A stretch of DNA of 64,000 nucleotides from Corynebacterium atrinae (GTDB taxonomy: Bacteria; Actinomycetota; Actinomycetes; Mycobacteriales; Mycobacteriaceae), in contig NZ_CP046977.1 of assembly GCF_030408455.1 (NCBI RefSeq), positions 186,001 to 250,000 of the forward strand, written 5' to 3'. Positions within the stretch are counted from its first letter, which is position 1; each line of letters opens with the position of its first letter. Both the position numbers and the translations under genes were made by a program. This document shows positions 8,385 to 16,804 of the stretch, one piece after another. Under the pieces are notes generated by a model. It was not told the DNA's origin and searched no databases. It saw only the letters and a list, made by a program, of their open reading frames with translations.

Positions 8385-8458
8385 AAACCGGCACTTCCTA
8401 ACAACTTGGTGGGTTGGGAAGGGAAATTGACCCCGGAGTTGTTAGGAAGTGCCGGTTT
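8385..8458. repeat. Dispersed intergenic hairpin repeat, copy 1
   Basis: Two perfect 21-nt inverted arms (8385-8405 and 8438-8458; core CACTTCCTAACAAC / GTTGTTAGGAAGTG) enclose a 32-nt loop ending in TTGACCCCGGA. A second copy lies at 57847-57920. Arms and distal loop are conserved between copies. In the stem one C-G pair is changed on both sides (ACCGGC/GCCGGT here, ACCCGC/GCGGGT there), so pairing has been kept. A shared TCCCTTAACCAG follows both copies. Nature unknown: small RNA, binding site or miniature mobile element. Confidence 0.8.
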
Positions 8459-8484
8459 CGCCGACCCAGTCCCTTAACCAGACG

Positions 8485-8528
8485 GAAAAGCCGGGCCACG
8501 GATTTTGAAATCCATGGTCCGGCTTTTC
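8485..8528 (-). terminator. Terminator of tRNA-Ser
   Basis: Hairpin with arms GAAAAGCCGG and CCGGCTTTTC plus inner pairing, directly downstream of the tRNA-Ser gene on the - strand. On that strand it ends in TTTT. It could also act on + transcripts. Confidence 0.75.
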
Positions 8529-8534
8529 ATTCGG

Positions 8535-8620
8535 CGGAGGATGTGGGATTTGAACCCACGAGGGTATTACTACCCGCACGCGTTCCAGGCGTGTGACATA
8601 GGCCGCTAGTCGAATCCTCC
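8535..8620 (-). tRNA. tRNA-Ser (GGA)
   Basis: 86 nt on the - strand. The acceptor stem is GGAGGAT paired with ATCCTCC, the anticodon loop reads CTGGAAC giving anticodon GGA, the T loop reads GGTTCAAATCC, and a long variable arm (GGGTAGTAATACCC region) is typical of serine tRNAs. CCA is not encoded. Confidence 0.95.
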
Positions 8621-8761
8621 TAGCTGAACTGGGCAACCTGAGCTGCTGTGTTCTCGTGAAACAGTACACAATCCTGCCAGAAAAAGACAAATCGCAGGTC
8701 ACCTTGCCTCGTGTGGCCGGTGAGTTGGCCCAAGGGTAGAGGGATGGGCTAGTGTTGTCGG

Positions 8762-8853
8762 AAGGATCCCGTGCGGCGTCCATCTTGTGAACTCCCCCAG
8801 GGCAGGAATGCAGCAAGGGTCAGCGAGCTCTGGCGGGTGCGCGGGATCCCCTA
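8762..8853 (+). ncRNA. ffs: Signal recognition particle RNA (4.5S/small SRP RNA)
   Basis: The conserved SRP domain IV apical part is visible (CCCAGGGCAGGAATGCAGCAAGGG) as two short blocks, GGCAGGAAT and GCAGCAAGGG. The ends GGATCCCGTGC (from 8764) and GCGCGGGATCC (to 8849) pair to close the long rod. A T-rich stretch follows (CTATTATTTTTTT). The position just before aspT and dnaX is the usual one in corynebacteria and mycobacteria. Exact ends are estimated. Confidence 0.9.
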
Positions 8854-8918
8854 TTATTTTTTTGAGCGTCTAACATTGTGGCCGAACCCCCGTTTCCTTT
8901 GGAAGGCAGGCCCTCACA

Positions 8919-10190
8919 GTGACCCTCCTAGATTTTGAATCTGATCAGCTGGCCGAGTTCGCGGCGCAGATCCGCAAGGACTATGACGAGCTCAAGGCGA
9001 AGAACCTGAAGCTGGATCTCACTCGCGGCAAGCCTTCGTCGGAACAGTTGGATTTTGCGGAGTCCCTGCTGGCCCTGCCCGGGGAGGGCGACCATACGGA
9101 TGCGGATGGCGCGGATGTGCGTAATTACGGCAACCTCAAGGGCATCACGGATATTCGGAACCTGTGGGCCGAGGTGCTGGGGATTGATCCGCAGCTCATC
9201 ATCGCGGGTGATTCCTCTTCGCTGAACATCATGTTTGATCTGATCTCTTGGTCATACACCTTTGGCAATAACGACTCGGAGCGTCCGTGGAGCCAGGAGG
9301 AGAAAGTCCGCTGGATTTGCCCGGTGCCGGGCTATGACCGTCACTTCACCATCACGGAGAAGTTTGGTTTTGAGATGGTGACGGTGCCGATGCTGGAGGA
9401 TGGCCCGGATGTCAACGCCATCAAGGAGTTGGTGAAGGATCCGCTGGTTAAGGGCATGTGGGCTGTGCCGATGTTCGCCAACCCCACAGGTGTCACCTAC
9501 TCGGAGGAGGTCAGCCGCGAGCTGGCTGCCATGGAGACGGCCGCCCCGGATTTCCGGATTATCTGGGATAACGCCTACGCGGTGCACACGTTGACCGATG
9601 AGTTCTCGCCGATCATCGATATCGTGTCGCTGGCTGCGCAGGTAGGCAACCCCAATCGCTTCTGGGCGATGTCCTCGACGTCGAAGATCACCCATGCGGG
9701 TGCAGGTGTGAGCTTCTTCAACTCCTCCGCGGAGAACCTGGCGTGGTACATGGATGTGGCCGGGGTGCGCGGGATTGGTCCGAACAAGGTCAACCAACTA
9801 GCGCATGCTCGTTACTTCGGTGATGCGGAGGGTGTGCGTGCCATCATGCGCAAGCACGCCGGCTCCTTGAACCCGAAGTTCAACCGCGTGCTGGAGATCC
9901 TTGATCGCCGCCTCGGCGAGTATGAGGTGGCCCGCTGGACGAAGCCGGAGGGTGGCTACTTCATCTCCATCGACGTGATTGATGGCACCGCGTCCCGTGT
10001 CGTCGAACTGGCGAAGGAAGCCGGGATTGCTTTGACCGGGGCCGGCTCGTCCTTCCCGCTCAAGGATGATCCGAACAACCGCAACATCCGCCTCGCACCC
10101 TCGCTGCCGCCGGTGGAGGAGTTGGAGATCGCCATGGATGGTGTGGCGACGTGTGTGCTGCTCGCGGCCGTCGAGAAGCTGGGGGCGTAG
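8919..10190 (+). CDS. aspT: Aspartate aminotransferase, class Ic (AspT type)
   Basis: 423 residues, a fold-type I PLP enzyme of the subgroup first described for C. glutamicum AspT (about 426 residues). It interconverts aspartate/2-oxoglutarate and oxaloacetate/glutamate, feeding the lysine and threonine branch whose genes lysC and asd lie 14 kb away. Visible motifs are the substrate segment LDLTRGKPSSEQLD, the cofactor region ANPTGVTYS and IIWDNAYAVH, and the Schiff-base lysine in SSTSKITHAGAGV. The GTG start is preceded by GGAAGG. The next gene overlaps or abuts its end. Confidence 0.93.
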   Translation: MTLLDFESDQLAEFAAQIRKDYDELKAKNLKLDLTRGKPSSEQLDFAESLLALPGEGDHTDADGADVRNYGNLKGITDIRNLWAEVLGIDPQLIIAGDSSSLNIMFDLISWSYTFGNNDSERPWSQEEKVRWICPVPGYDRHFTITEKFGFEMVTVPMLEDGPDVNAIKELVKDPLVKGMWAVPMFANPTGVTYSEEVSRELAAMETAAPDFRIIWDNAYAVHTLTDEFSPIIDIVSLAAQVGNPNRFWAMSSTSKITHAGAGVSFFNSSAENLAWYMDVAGVRGIGPNKVNQLAHARYFGDAEGVRAIMRKHAGSLNPKFNRVLEILDRRLGEYEVARWTKPEGGYFISIDVIDGTASRVVELAKEAGIALTGAGSSFPLKDDPNNRNIRLAPSLPPVEELEIAMDGVATCVLLAAVEKLGA

Positions 10191-10725
10191 CCCCCTGAAC
10201 ATCGACGAGACCACTTTCTGGCTGGGGCAGCTGTTCCCCACGCCGCCCGTTTTCGACGAGGCGCGCGACATTGGCATGGTGGCGCTGGAGAGCGATCAGG
10301 TCCTTGGCGTCACGCGCACGTTCGCTGAGGTGGATACGGGTCTAGAGGCGATCGAGGAGGGGCTGCCTGTCCGCTCTGAGATCGTGTCGGTGGCGCGCGC
10401 GACCCCGGAGCAGGTGGCGGGGGCGCTGGAGGCGGCCACGAACAAGCTCCGTTCCACCGGCGGATTCGTTCCGGCCCAGCCGGGTACGCTCCTGCCGCAG
10501 TTGTTGGACCAGGAAGATCTCAGCGTTCAGCACGGTTTGTTCGTGCCGCCGTACTTGTGGGGCGGGGAGACGCCGCGGGTGACGGAACCCGATCGGCTCA
10601 CGGTCTTGCTGCAACTTGTCATGCTCACGGACGCCGAGTACGCCTTCGCCGTCGAGGAAGGCGTGGGTTCGTTGCAGCAGGCGCTGGTGGAGGCGGAGAT
10701 CGATCTTCTCGACTGGCAGCGCTAA
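10153..10725 (+). CDS. Suppressor-of-fused (SUFU) domain protein; start uncertain
   Basis: About 180 residues. The block HGLFVPPYLWGGETPR...LTVLLQLVMLTDAEYAFAVEEGV matches bacterial SUFU-domain proteins (key parts VPPYLW and LLQLVMLTDAEY). Homology-like sequence begins at about NIDETTFW (codon 10198), yet no ATG, GTG or TTG sits there in frame. GTG codons at 10141 and 10153 lie inside aspT, a CTG at 10195 directly follows the aspT stop, and the first downstream ATG is at 10276. The true start is therefore undecided. Role unknown; it sits between aspT and dnaX, as in related corynebacteria. Confidence 0.7.
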   Translation: MCCSRPSRSWGRSPLNIDETTFWLGQLFPTPPVFDEARDIGMVALESDQVLGVTRTFAEVDTGLEAIEEGLPVRSEIVSVARATPEQVAGALEAATNKLRSTGGFVPAQPGTLLPQLLDQEDLSVQHGLFVPPYLWGGETPRVTEPDRLTVLLQLVMLTDAEYAFAVEEGVGSLQQALVEAEIDLLDWQR

Positions 10726-10751
10726 CCCCTGCGCCGGGTAGGCTGTGTTCC

Positions 10752-12629
10752 GTGGCTTTATACCGGAAGTACCGTCCCGCCTCCTTTGCCGACGTCGTCG
10801 GGCAAGAGCAGGTAACTCGACCGTTGTCGGTGGCCCTCGACTCGGGCCGAATCAATCACGCGTACCTCTTTTCCGGCCCGCGCGGCTGCGGCAAAACCTC
10901 CTCCGCCCGCATCCTCGCGCGTTCGCTCAACTGCATCGAAGGCCCCACTTCCAACCCGTGTGGAGTGTGCCCCTCATGCATTTCTTTGGCGCCGGGCGGC
11001 TCCGGCAACTTGGACGTCACGGAGTTGGATGCGGCGTCCTACCGCGGCGTCGATGACATGCGGGAACTGCGCGATAAGGCGTACTTCGCGCCGGCGGAAT
11101 CGCGCTACCGCGTCTTCATCATCGATGAGGCGCACATGATCACCCGCGAGGGCTCGAACGCGTTGCTCAAGATCGTCGAGGAGCCGCCGGAGCACCTCAT
11201 ATTCATCTTTGCCACGACGGAGCCGGAGAAGGTCATCGGCACTATCCGGTCGCGCACGCACCATTATCCTTTCCGCCTGCTCACCCCGCAGGCAATGCGC
11301 GGGCTGTTGGAGCGGACCGTCGCCTCCGAAGGCGTCCACGTCGAGGATTCCGTCTACCCGCTGGTCATCCGCGCGGGTGGTGGCTCGCCGCGCGATTCGC
11401 TGTCCATCCTGGACCAGCTCATCGCCGGCGCCGGGCCGCAGGGCTTGACGTATGAGCTCGCGTTACCGCTGCTGGGGGTCACCGATTTGTCGCTTATCGA
11501 CGCCGCCGTGGACGCCCTCGCCGCCGGTAACAGCGCCGCACTGTTCACGGCGGTCGACGATGTCGTCGAGGCCGGCCATGATCCCCGCCGCTTCGTCGAG
11601 GATCTGCTCGATCGTTTCCGCGACCTCATGGTTCTCCAAGCCGTCCCCGAGGCTCTGGACCTCGGGTTGGTGGACGCCCCCACCGATCGGGCTGAGATCC
11701 TTCGCGCCGAGGCCGCGCAATTCACCGGCGCGCAGCTCGCGCACCTGTCCACCACCGTCAACGAGCGCATTGCCGACATGCGCGGCGCGACCTCCCCGCG
11801 CCTGCTCCTGGAGATCCTGTGCGCTCATTTGCTGCTACCCGCGCAGCCGATGGTCGCGGCGGCGGGCGCCGCGGGGGCAGCCCAGCCCTCGGCGCCCCCG
11901 CCCGAACCAACTCCCGCACCCAAGGCCCCCACGCGGACCTACGAGCGTCCCTCAGTGCGGCGGGCTCGGGAAGAAGCGCAGGTAAAAACAGAGGTCAAGG
12001 CACCTGAACCTGCCCCGCTCGCCGATCCGGTGGACTCGATCCGTTCCCGCTGGTCCCAGATCCGCTCCACCATTGCTGAGCGGAACTCCGTCGTGGGAAT
12101 CATGCTCGCCGAGGCCCAGGTTCTGGGAATGAGGGACGGTACCCTCATCATCGGGCACAACACCGGGGCATTGGCGAACCGCCTCAACGAGGAATCCAAG
12201 AACAAGATCATCGCGGCAGCCGTGTCCGAGGAGGTGCGCTCGCCGCTGCAGGTGCACTGCGTCGTGGGCACGGACACGAGGGCGCAGGGGTTCACTTCCC
12301 AGCAGAAGCAACCCGAGAAGCCGCCCGCCCCGGAACCCACCCCAGAGCCAGCAGAGGAGCCGGAGAGTCCGGCCCCTCGCAGGTGGGGTGCCCCGAAGCC
12401 GATCGGCGGTAGCCGGGAGGAGTCGGTCCCGCTGCCCCCGGAGCCCGAGGACGACGGGCTCCCGCCCGAACCTGCACCGGCCGCAGAGCCGGTGAGGGAG
12501 ACGTCGATAAGCGAAGAAGAACAAATGATGGCCGAGGAAGCGTTGCGGCCGGGGACGCTGGACCGGAGGGACGCGACGACCATTGCGGTGGAGCTGCTGG
12601 AGCAGGAGCTCGGCGCGCGGAAGTTGTGA
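10752..12629 (+). CDS. dnaX: DNA polymerase III subunit gamma/tau
   Basis: 625 residues. The clamp-loader AAA+ module is complete: ALYRKYRPASFADVVGQ at the start, Walker A SGPRGCGKTSSAR, the zinc cysteines C-x8-CGVCPSC, DEAHM Walker B and sensor 1 FATTEPEKV. A Pro/Glu-rich linker and C-terminal tau region follow (from about residue 360). The GTG at 10752 has TAGGCT ending 7 nt upstream, so the transcript is probably leaderless. It is followed by the YbaB gene and recR, the common dnaX-ybaB-recR replication/repair group. No slippery heptamer for a short gamma form was noticed. Confidence 0.95.
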   Translation: MALYRKYRPASFADVVGQEQVTRPLSVALDSGRINHAYLFSGPRGCGKTSSARILARSLNCIEGPTSNPCGVCPSCISLAPGGSGNLDVTELDAASYRGVDDMRELRDKAYFAPAESRYRVFIIDEAHMITREGSNALLKIVEEPPEHLIFIFATTEPEKVIGTIRSRTHHYPFRLLTPQAMRGLLERTVASEGVHVEDSVYPLVIRAGGGSPRDSLSILDQLIAGAGPQGLTYELALPLLGVTDLSLIDAAVDALAAGNSAALFTAVDDVVEAGHDPRRFVEDLLDRFRDLMVLQAVPEALDLGLVDAPTDRAEILRAEAAQFTGAQLAHLSTTVNERIADMRGATSPRLLLEILCAHLLLPAQPMVAAAGAAGAAQPSAPPPEPTPAPKAPTRTYERPSVRRAREEAQVKTEVKAPEPAPLADPVDSIRSRWSQIRSTIAERNSVVGIMLAEAQVLGMRDGTLIIGHNTGALANRLNEESKNKIIAAAVSEEVRSPLQVHCVVGTDTRAQGFTSQQKQPEKPPAPEPTPEPAEEPESPAPRRWGAPKPIGGSREESVPLPPEPEDDGLPPEPAPAAEPVRETSISEEEQMMAEEALRPGTLDRRDATTIAVELLEQELGARKL

Positions 12630-12677
12630 GTCGGTAGACTAAGCCGCGTTAGTTCACCCACCACGAAAGGCACCACC

Positions 12678-13001
12678 ATGACCCAGCCCGATATGGCCCA
12701 GATCCTCGCTCAGGCTCAGGAGATGCAGGCGCAGCTCCAGCAGGCGCAGGCCGAAATCCTCGCCACCAATGTCACCGGGACCGCCGGCAACGGCCTCGTC
12801 ACCGTGACCATTACCGGCGGCGGCGAAGTCCAGGAAGTGATCATCGATCCGCAGGTCGTCGACCCGGAGGACGTAGAGACCCTGCAGGACCTGGTCACCG
12901 GGGCTTTCCGCGATGCCCACGAGAAGGCCGGCCAGCTGGCCGTGGAGAAGATGGGCCCGCTGTCGCAGGGCGGCGATCCCTTCGGCGGAATGCTCGGCTA
13001 G
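12678..13001 (+). CDS. YbaB/EbfC-family nucleoid-associated protein
   Basis: 107 residues, matching the family's usual length. An N-terminal Gln/Ala-rich helix (QAQEMQAQLQQAQAEI) leads into the conserved core VTGTAGNGLVTVTITGGGEVQEVIIDP and a C-terminal helix. YbaB proteins are dimeric DNA-binding proteins that coat the nucleoid. It lies 49 nt after dnaX, with CGAAAGGCACC as ribosome site, and 43 nt before recR, so the three are likely co-transcribed. Confidence 0.92.
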   Translation: MTQPDMAQILAQAQEMQAQLQQAQAEILATNVTGTAGNGLVTVTITGGGEVQEVIIDPQVVDPEDVETLQDLVTGAFRDAHEKAGQLAVEKMGPLSQGGDPFGGMLG

Positions 13002-13043
13002 CTCACCCAGAAGAAGAACAGCAGAAAGGGCCGCTGAGGCTAC

Positions 13044-13700
13044 GTGTTTGAAGGACCCCTGCAGGACCTCATTGATGAGCTGTCCCGCTTGCCCGGCGTC
13101 GGCCCCAAAAGCGCCCAGCGCATCGCTTTTCACCTGCTCTCCGTCGATCCGGACGACATCAATCGGCTGACGGCGGCGCTGGAGTCGCTGCGCGATGGAG
13201 TGCAATTTTGCCGCATCTGCTGCAACATCTCCCGCGAGGCGGTCTGCCGCATCTGCGCCGATTCGGGGCGCGACCGCGGCATGATCTGCGTGGTCGAGGA
13301 GCCGAAGGACATCCAGGTCATCGAGCGAACCGGCGAGTTTAACGGCCGCTATCACGTGCTCGGCGGCGCCCTGGACCCGCTGGCCAACGTTGGTCCGAAG
13401 GATTTGCACATTTCGGTGTTGCTCCAGCGCATCGGCGGGGTCCTGCCCGACCGGGAGCTGGCGGATTCGACGTCGCAGGAGCCGCTTTACGACGACGTGC
13501 CGAACATCCACGAAGTCATCCTCGCCACCGACCCCAACACCGAAGGGGAGGCTACCGCCTCCTACCTCGCGCGTTTGTTGCGCGACTTCCCCGACCTGAC
13601 GGTATCGCGCCTGGCGTCGGGCATGCCGCTGGGCGGCGACTTGGAGTTCGTCGATGAGCTCACTCTGTCGCGCGCCCTGAGCGGCCGCCTCACTCTCTAG
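13044..13700 (+). CDS. recR: Recombination mediator RecR
   Basis: 218 residues. N-terminal helix-hairpin-helix ([20 protein letters not shown]), the C4 zinc finger [16 protein letters not shown], and the Toprim domain with [13 protein letters not shown] and [15 protein letters not shown] are all in order. RecR works with RecO (and RecF) to load RecA on SSB-coated DNA. GTG start at 13044 behind a GAAAGGGCC stretch. The gene ends one base before the stop of the convergent gatD, leaving no spacer. Confidence 0.96.
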   Translation: MFEGPLQDLIDELSRLPGVGPKSAQRIAFHLLSVDPDDINRLTAALESLRDGVQFCRICCNISREAVCRICADSGRDRGMICVVEEPKDIQVIERTGEFNGRYHVLGGALDPLANVGPKDLHISVLLQRIGGVLPDRELADSTSQEPLYDDVPNIHEVILATDPNTEGEATASYLARLLRDFPDLTVSRLASGMPLGGDLEFVDELTLSRALSGRLTL

Positions 13701-14453
13701 CTACTTCAGGCGTTCTTTGCGCAGGCGATCGATCGCTGGGATATCCAGCGGCTCCAGGTCGGCTAGCGCCACGCCCATCGCGCGGGCAAGCAGTAGGTCC
13801 GCCAGCTGAGGGTTGCGGGCCAGGGCGGGTCCGTGCAGGTAGGTCGCAATGACGTTGCCCTGGACCGCGCCCTCGGCGAGACGCTGGCGGGAATCATCCG
13901 GCAGGTCCGCGGCGGCAGCGACATCGCAGTTGCCGGTTCCCCGGGTGACTCGCCCGAGGGGTTCGGCGGCGGGGCCGAGAATGGTGGCGCCGAGGTGGTT
14001 TTCGAAGCCGGTCAGGGGCTGCGTCAACTCCGCGGTGATGCCCGCGCCGGTGGGAGTGGTGGCCACCTCGCTGATGGCGCGGCGCTCGAGGGCGGTGGTG
14101 GTGGCATCAATGAGCCCGACACCGTCGATCACCTGGCCGGAGGCGCGGAAGGATTCGCCCAGGACCTGCAGGCCCGCGCAGACCGCGAACACGGGCCGAC
14201 CGTTGTTCGCGGCACGGGTGAGGCCGCCATCGGAGATGAGGTGCTCCGCTGCCAGGATCTGGGCCGTGTCCTCGCCACCGCCGACGCAGTAGACATCGAG
14301 GTCGGAAGGAACCGGCTCACCGAGCTTGATCTGTAGAATCTCGGCGCTCATGCCGCGCATGCGGGCGCGCTGCCGCAGGACGAGCGCGTTGCCGTCATCG
14401 CCGTAGGTGCCCAGGACGTCGGGTAGGACCAGCCCAATGGTGAGATCAGCCAC
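13701..14453 (-). CDS. gatD: Lipid II isoglutaminyl synthase, glutaminase subunit
   Basis: 250 residues of a CobQ-like class I glutamine amidotransferase. The nucleophile Cys is in PVFAVCAGLQVLG and the catalytic His in IATYLHGPALARNP. GatD supplies ammonia to MurT, which amidates D-glutamate in the peptidoglycan stem peptide. It overlaps the end of murT by 8 nt on the same strand, so translation is probably coupled. Family length and context make confusion with cobyric acid synthase unlikely. Confidence 0.92.
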   Translation of the reverse strand: MADLTIGLVLPDVLGTYGDDGNALVLRQRARMRGMSAEILQIKLGEPVPSDLDVYCVGGGEDTAQILAAEHLISDGGLTRAANNGRPVFAVCAGLQVLGESFRASGQVIDGVGLIDATTTALERRAISEVATTPTGAGITAELTQPLTGFENHLGATILGPAAEPLGRVTRGTGNCDVAAAADLPDDSRQRLAEGAVQGNVIATYLHGPALARNPQLADLLLARAMGVALADLEPLDIPAIDRLRKERLK

Positions 14454-15714
14454 GGTTCTCCAGCTCCTTCTTCAAATCGCGGAACGCGGTGTAGTTGGCC
14501 AGTACTTCGATGCGGCCTGGGGGACATGCCAAGATCGCTTCGACGGGGTCGGGGATGTGCTCGTGGTCAATGTCGGCGTAAATCAGTCGCACATCGAGGT
14601 CGGTGCTGCGCTCGCCGGAGGCCATGACGGAGAGGTCACCGAAGTCCTCGAAGCGAACGTCCCACAGCCAGGACAGGTCCTCGCCGTCGGCGACTTGACC
14701 GTTAACGGCGATGACGAGTCCATCGGCGGAGCGGTCAACCATCGATAGAGCCTCCTGCCAGCCGGCCGGGTTCTTGGCCAACAGCAGGTGAATGTCCCGG
14801 TCGCCCAGGCGGATGGTGGAGTAGCGGCCTGCCACGTTGTCCACGCCCTCGGCCGCGGCGACTGCTTTTTCCAGGGGGATCTGGAAGCCCTCGACCGCCG
14901 CCGCGATGGCTTGGGTGGCGTTGCCGCGGTTTGCCCGGCCGGGGAGCTGAAGGTTGAGGGCGGAGGAACCGGCGGGGGAGGCCAGGCCCTCCTCGGTGAC
15001 GGTCCAGGTGGGGGTGGGGCGGCGGAACTCGCGGCCGTCGGCAAGCTTTTTCATCGCCCACCAGTCCTCGCCCTCGCGGACGATGTGACCGCCGGTGCGG
15101 GGGCAGGAGACAGAATCGCCGGTCCAGCCGGCGCCTGCGGCGACCCACACGACGTTCGGGGCGTCAAAGGCGACGGACGTCATGAGGACGTCGTCGCAGT
15201 TAGCGATGACCACCATGTCGGGGTGTGCCATGACCGCGCCGCGCAAGGCTCGCTCGATCTTGTTGATCTCGCCCACGCGGTCGAGCTGGTCGCGCGTGAG
15301 GTTGAGCAGCACCAGGGCCTGCGGACGGAGGCGATCGGCAACGGCCGGGACGTGGAGCTCATCCACTTCCAGCACGATGTGGGTGGCGTCTTTCCCAGCG
15401 AGCAGCGCCGAGATGATGCCTGCGTCCATGTTGTCGCCGCCATCATTGGTCGCCACCTTATGCGTCGTGCGCAGGGCCGCTGCCAGCATCCGGGTCGTGG
15501 TCGACTTGCCGTTCGTGCCGGTAACCAGCACCGCGGGGCGGCCGCCGGCCAGCTTCTCCATGATGGTCGGGTCAATCGCGTTCGCCACGAGGCCGCCGAT
15601 CATGCCGCCAGCCCCGCGCCCGCTGAGGCGGGAGGCGGTGGTGGCGAGGGTAGCGGCGCCGGTGGCGACGGAAGATCGCAGGCGTCGCAGGGATTGCGGA
15701 ATTCGTCCAGGCAT
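14446..15714 (-). CDS. murT: Lipid II isoglutaminyl synthase, ligase subunit
   Basis: 422 residues, Mur-ligase fold: P-loop VTGTNGKSTTTRML, then the central ATPase domain and the C-terminal DUF1727-type domain that contacts GatD. Most MurT proteins carry a four-Cys zinc ribbon in the central domain. Here that region reads SVSCPRTGGHIVREGEDWW and continues to RRPTPTW with a single Cys, so the ribbon is degenerate. The ATG at 15714 has TACGCT ending 7 nt upstream, suggesting a leaderless transcript. Together with gatD it amidates lipid II, a modification needed for normal cross-linking. Confidence 0.92.
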   Translation of the reverse strand: MPGRIPQSLRRLRSSVATGAATLATTASRLSGRGAGGMIGGLVANAIDPTIMEKLAGGRPAVLVTGTNGKSTTTRMLAAALRTTHKVATNDGGDNMDAGIISALLAGKDATHIVLEVDELHVPAVADRLRPQALVLLNLTRDQLDRVGEINKIERALRGAVMAHPDMVVIANCDDVLMTSVAFDAPNVVWVAAGAGWTGDSVSCPRTGGHIVREGEDWWAMKKLADGREFRRPTPTWTVTEEGLASPAGSSALNLQLPGRANRGNATQAIAAAVEGFQIPLEKAVAAAEGVDNVAGRYSTIRLGDRDIHLLLAKNPAGWQEALSMVDRSADGLVIAVNGQVADGEDLSWLWDVRFEDFGDLSVMASGERSTDLDVRLIYADIDHEHIPDPVEAILACPPGRIEVLANYTAFRDLKKELENRG

Positions 15715-15755
15715 GGCGTTAAGCGTAGTGGAAACGCCGCCAAACCCCGGAAAGG

Positions 15756-16781
15756 CTAGTCCCTGACGTGCTCGACGGCCTGCATGAAATCCTCGTCCGA
15801 GAGCAGCGGGATGCCCTTGCGTTGCGCGTGCATGGCCTTGCCGCGCAGATCAGTGGTTTTGTTGCACACCACCACCGAGGTCTGGCGGGTCAGCTTCTCC
15901 GAATATGCCAGGTCCTCGCGCAAACAGGCCTCGATGATGACGTTGGGATCCATGACGATCTCCGGGGCGACGACGACCTCCATTCCGCGAATGAGCTCAC
16001 CCTGGAAGGTGCCCGGGTTCTCCAACGGTCGCTCGGCTTCCACCGCATCGACGCGGACGTGGGTGCGCTGCAGGCCGAAGCGGTCGGCGCGGAGCTCGGA
16101 AGGCTCCCGGGAGCAGAGCTCACCGGAGGACTCGCGGCGATAGACGTCGATGAGCAGCAAGGTATCCTCCCGCGAGGTCTCCTGCTCAGGGCGTTTGGCG
16201 CGTTCCGCCGTGGCGACCGGAGACGTCGCCTCAAGCCCCAGGGTGCGCGCCACGGAGGCCAAGCGCGTGTCCTCAAAAGTCGCGCCCTGCCGGCGTGCGG
16301 TCGCCAGCGTATCGACGATCGCGATCGGCTTCGGGATGTGCCCCACCCGCTGCCGACGCCGTCGGCCGCGTCCCCGACCCCGCCCCCGGGACCGGTTGGA
16401 GCGGGCCGCGGCGTTCATCGCGCGGCGGGCCTCGGAGACGATGAACCCCCACACGACGGGGGAATTGTGGACGACGAGCGTGCGGTCGTCGATAAGCCGG
16501 TCCAGCGTACGCAGGACCTTTGAGAACTTCTGACCTTCGGCCACTTCTTCCGGCGTAAGGCCGTGATAGTGCCGCGGGCCGGGATCCGAACCCGGATCGA
16601 GCACCGTGTGGTACTTCTCCCCGATGTCCCCGGCCTCGTTGAACGTCACCACATCCACCGCTACCAACCGGCCCGTCGACGGATGGATGCCCGTGGCCTG
16701 CGTCGTGATGGCGACGAACGGGTACGCCTCCACCTCAGCGGAGCGGGCGGTGTTCTCGGGTGTCCCGTTGGGCGTGGTCAT
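15756..16781 (-). CDS. DnaQ-like protein with degenerate exonuclease domain, basic insert and C-terminal BRCT
   Basis: 341 residues. The N-terminal 110 residues follow the DEDD exonuclease fold, but Exo I reads FVAITTQATG where active enzymes have a DxE motif, and Exo II reads VVHNSPVVWGF without the Asp. A very basic insert follows ([16 protein letters not shown], about residues 130-146). The last 75 residues look like a BRCT domain (TSVVVCNKTTDLRGKAMHAQRKGIPLLSDEDF as short motifs). It is usually annotated as DNA polymerase III epsilon, but proofreading activity looks lost, so a DNA-binding or adaptor role is more likely. Start by leaderless pattern TAGACT plus 7 nt. Confidence 0.75.
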   Translation of the reverse strand: MTTPNGTPENTARSAEVEAYPFVAITTQATGIHPSTGRLVAVDVVTFNEAGDIGEKYHTVLDPGSDPGPRHYHGLTPEEVAEGQKFSKVLRTLDRLIDDRTLVVHNSPVVWGFIVSEARRAMNAAARSNRSRGRGRGRGRRRRQRVGHIPKPIAIVDTLATARRQGATFEDTRLASVARTLGLEATSPVATAERAKRPEQETSREDTLLLIDVYRRESSGELCSREPSELRADRFGLQRTHVRVDAVEAERPLENPGTFQGELIRGMEVVVAPEIVMDPNVIIEACLREDLAYSEKLTRQTSVVVCNKTTDLRGKAMHAQRKGIPLLSDEDFMQAVEHVRD

Positions 16782-16804
16782 TGTTCAGAGTCTAGTTCAC
16801 AGCT

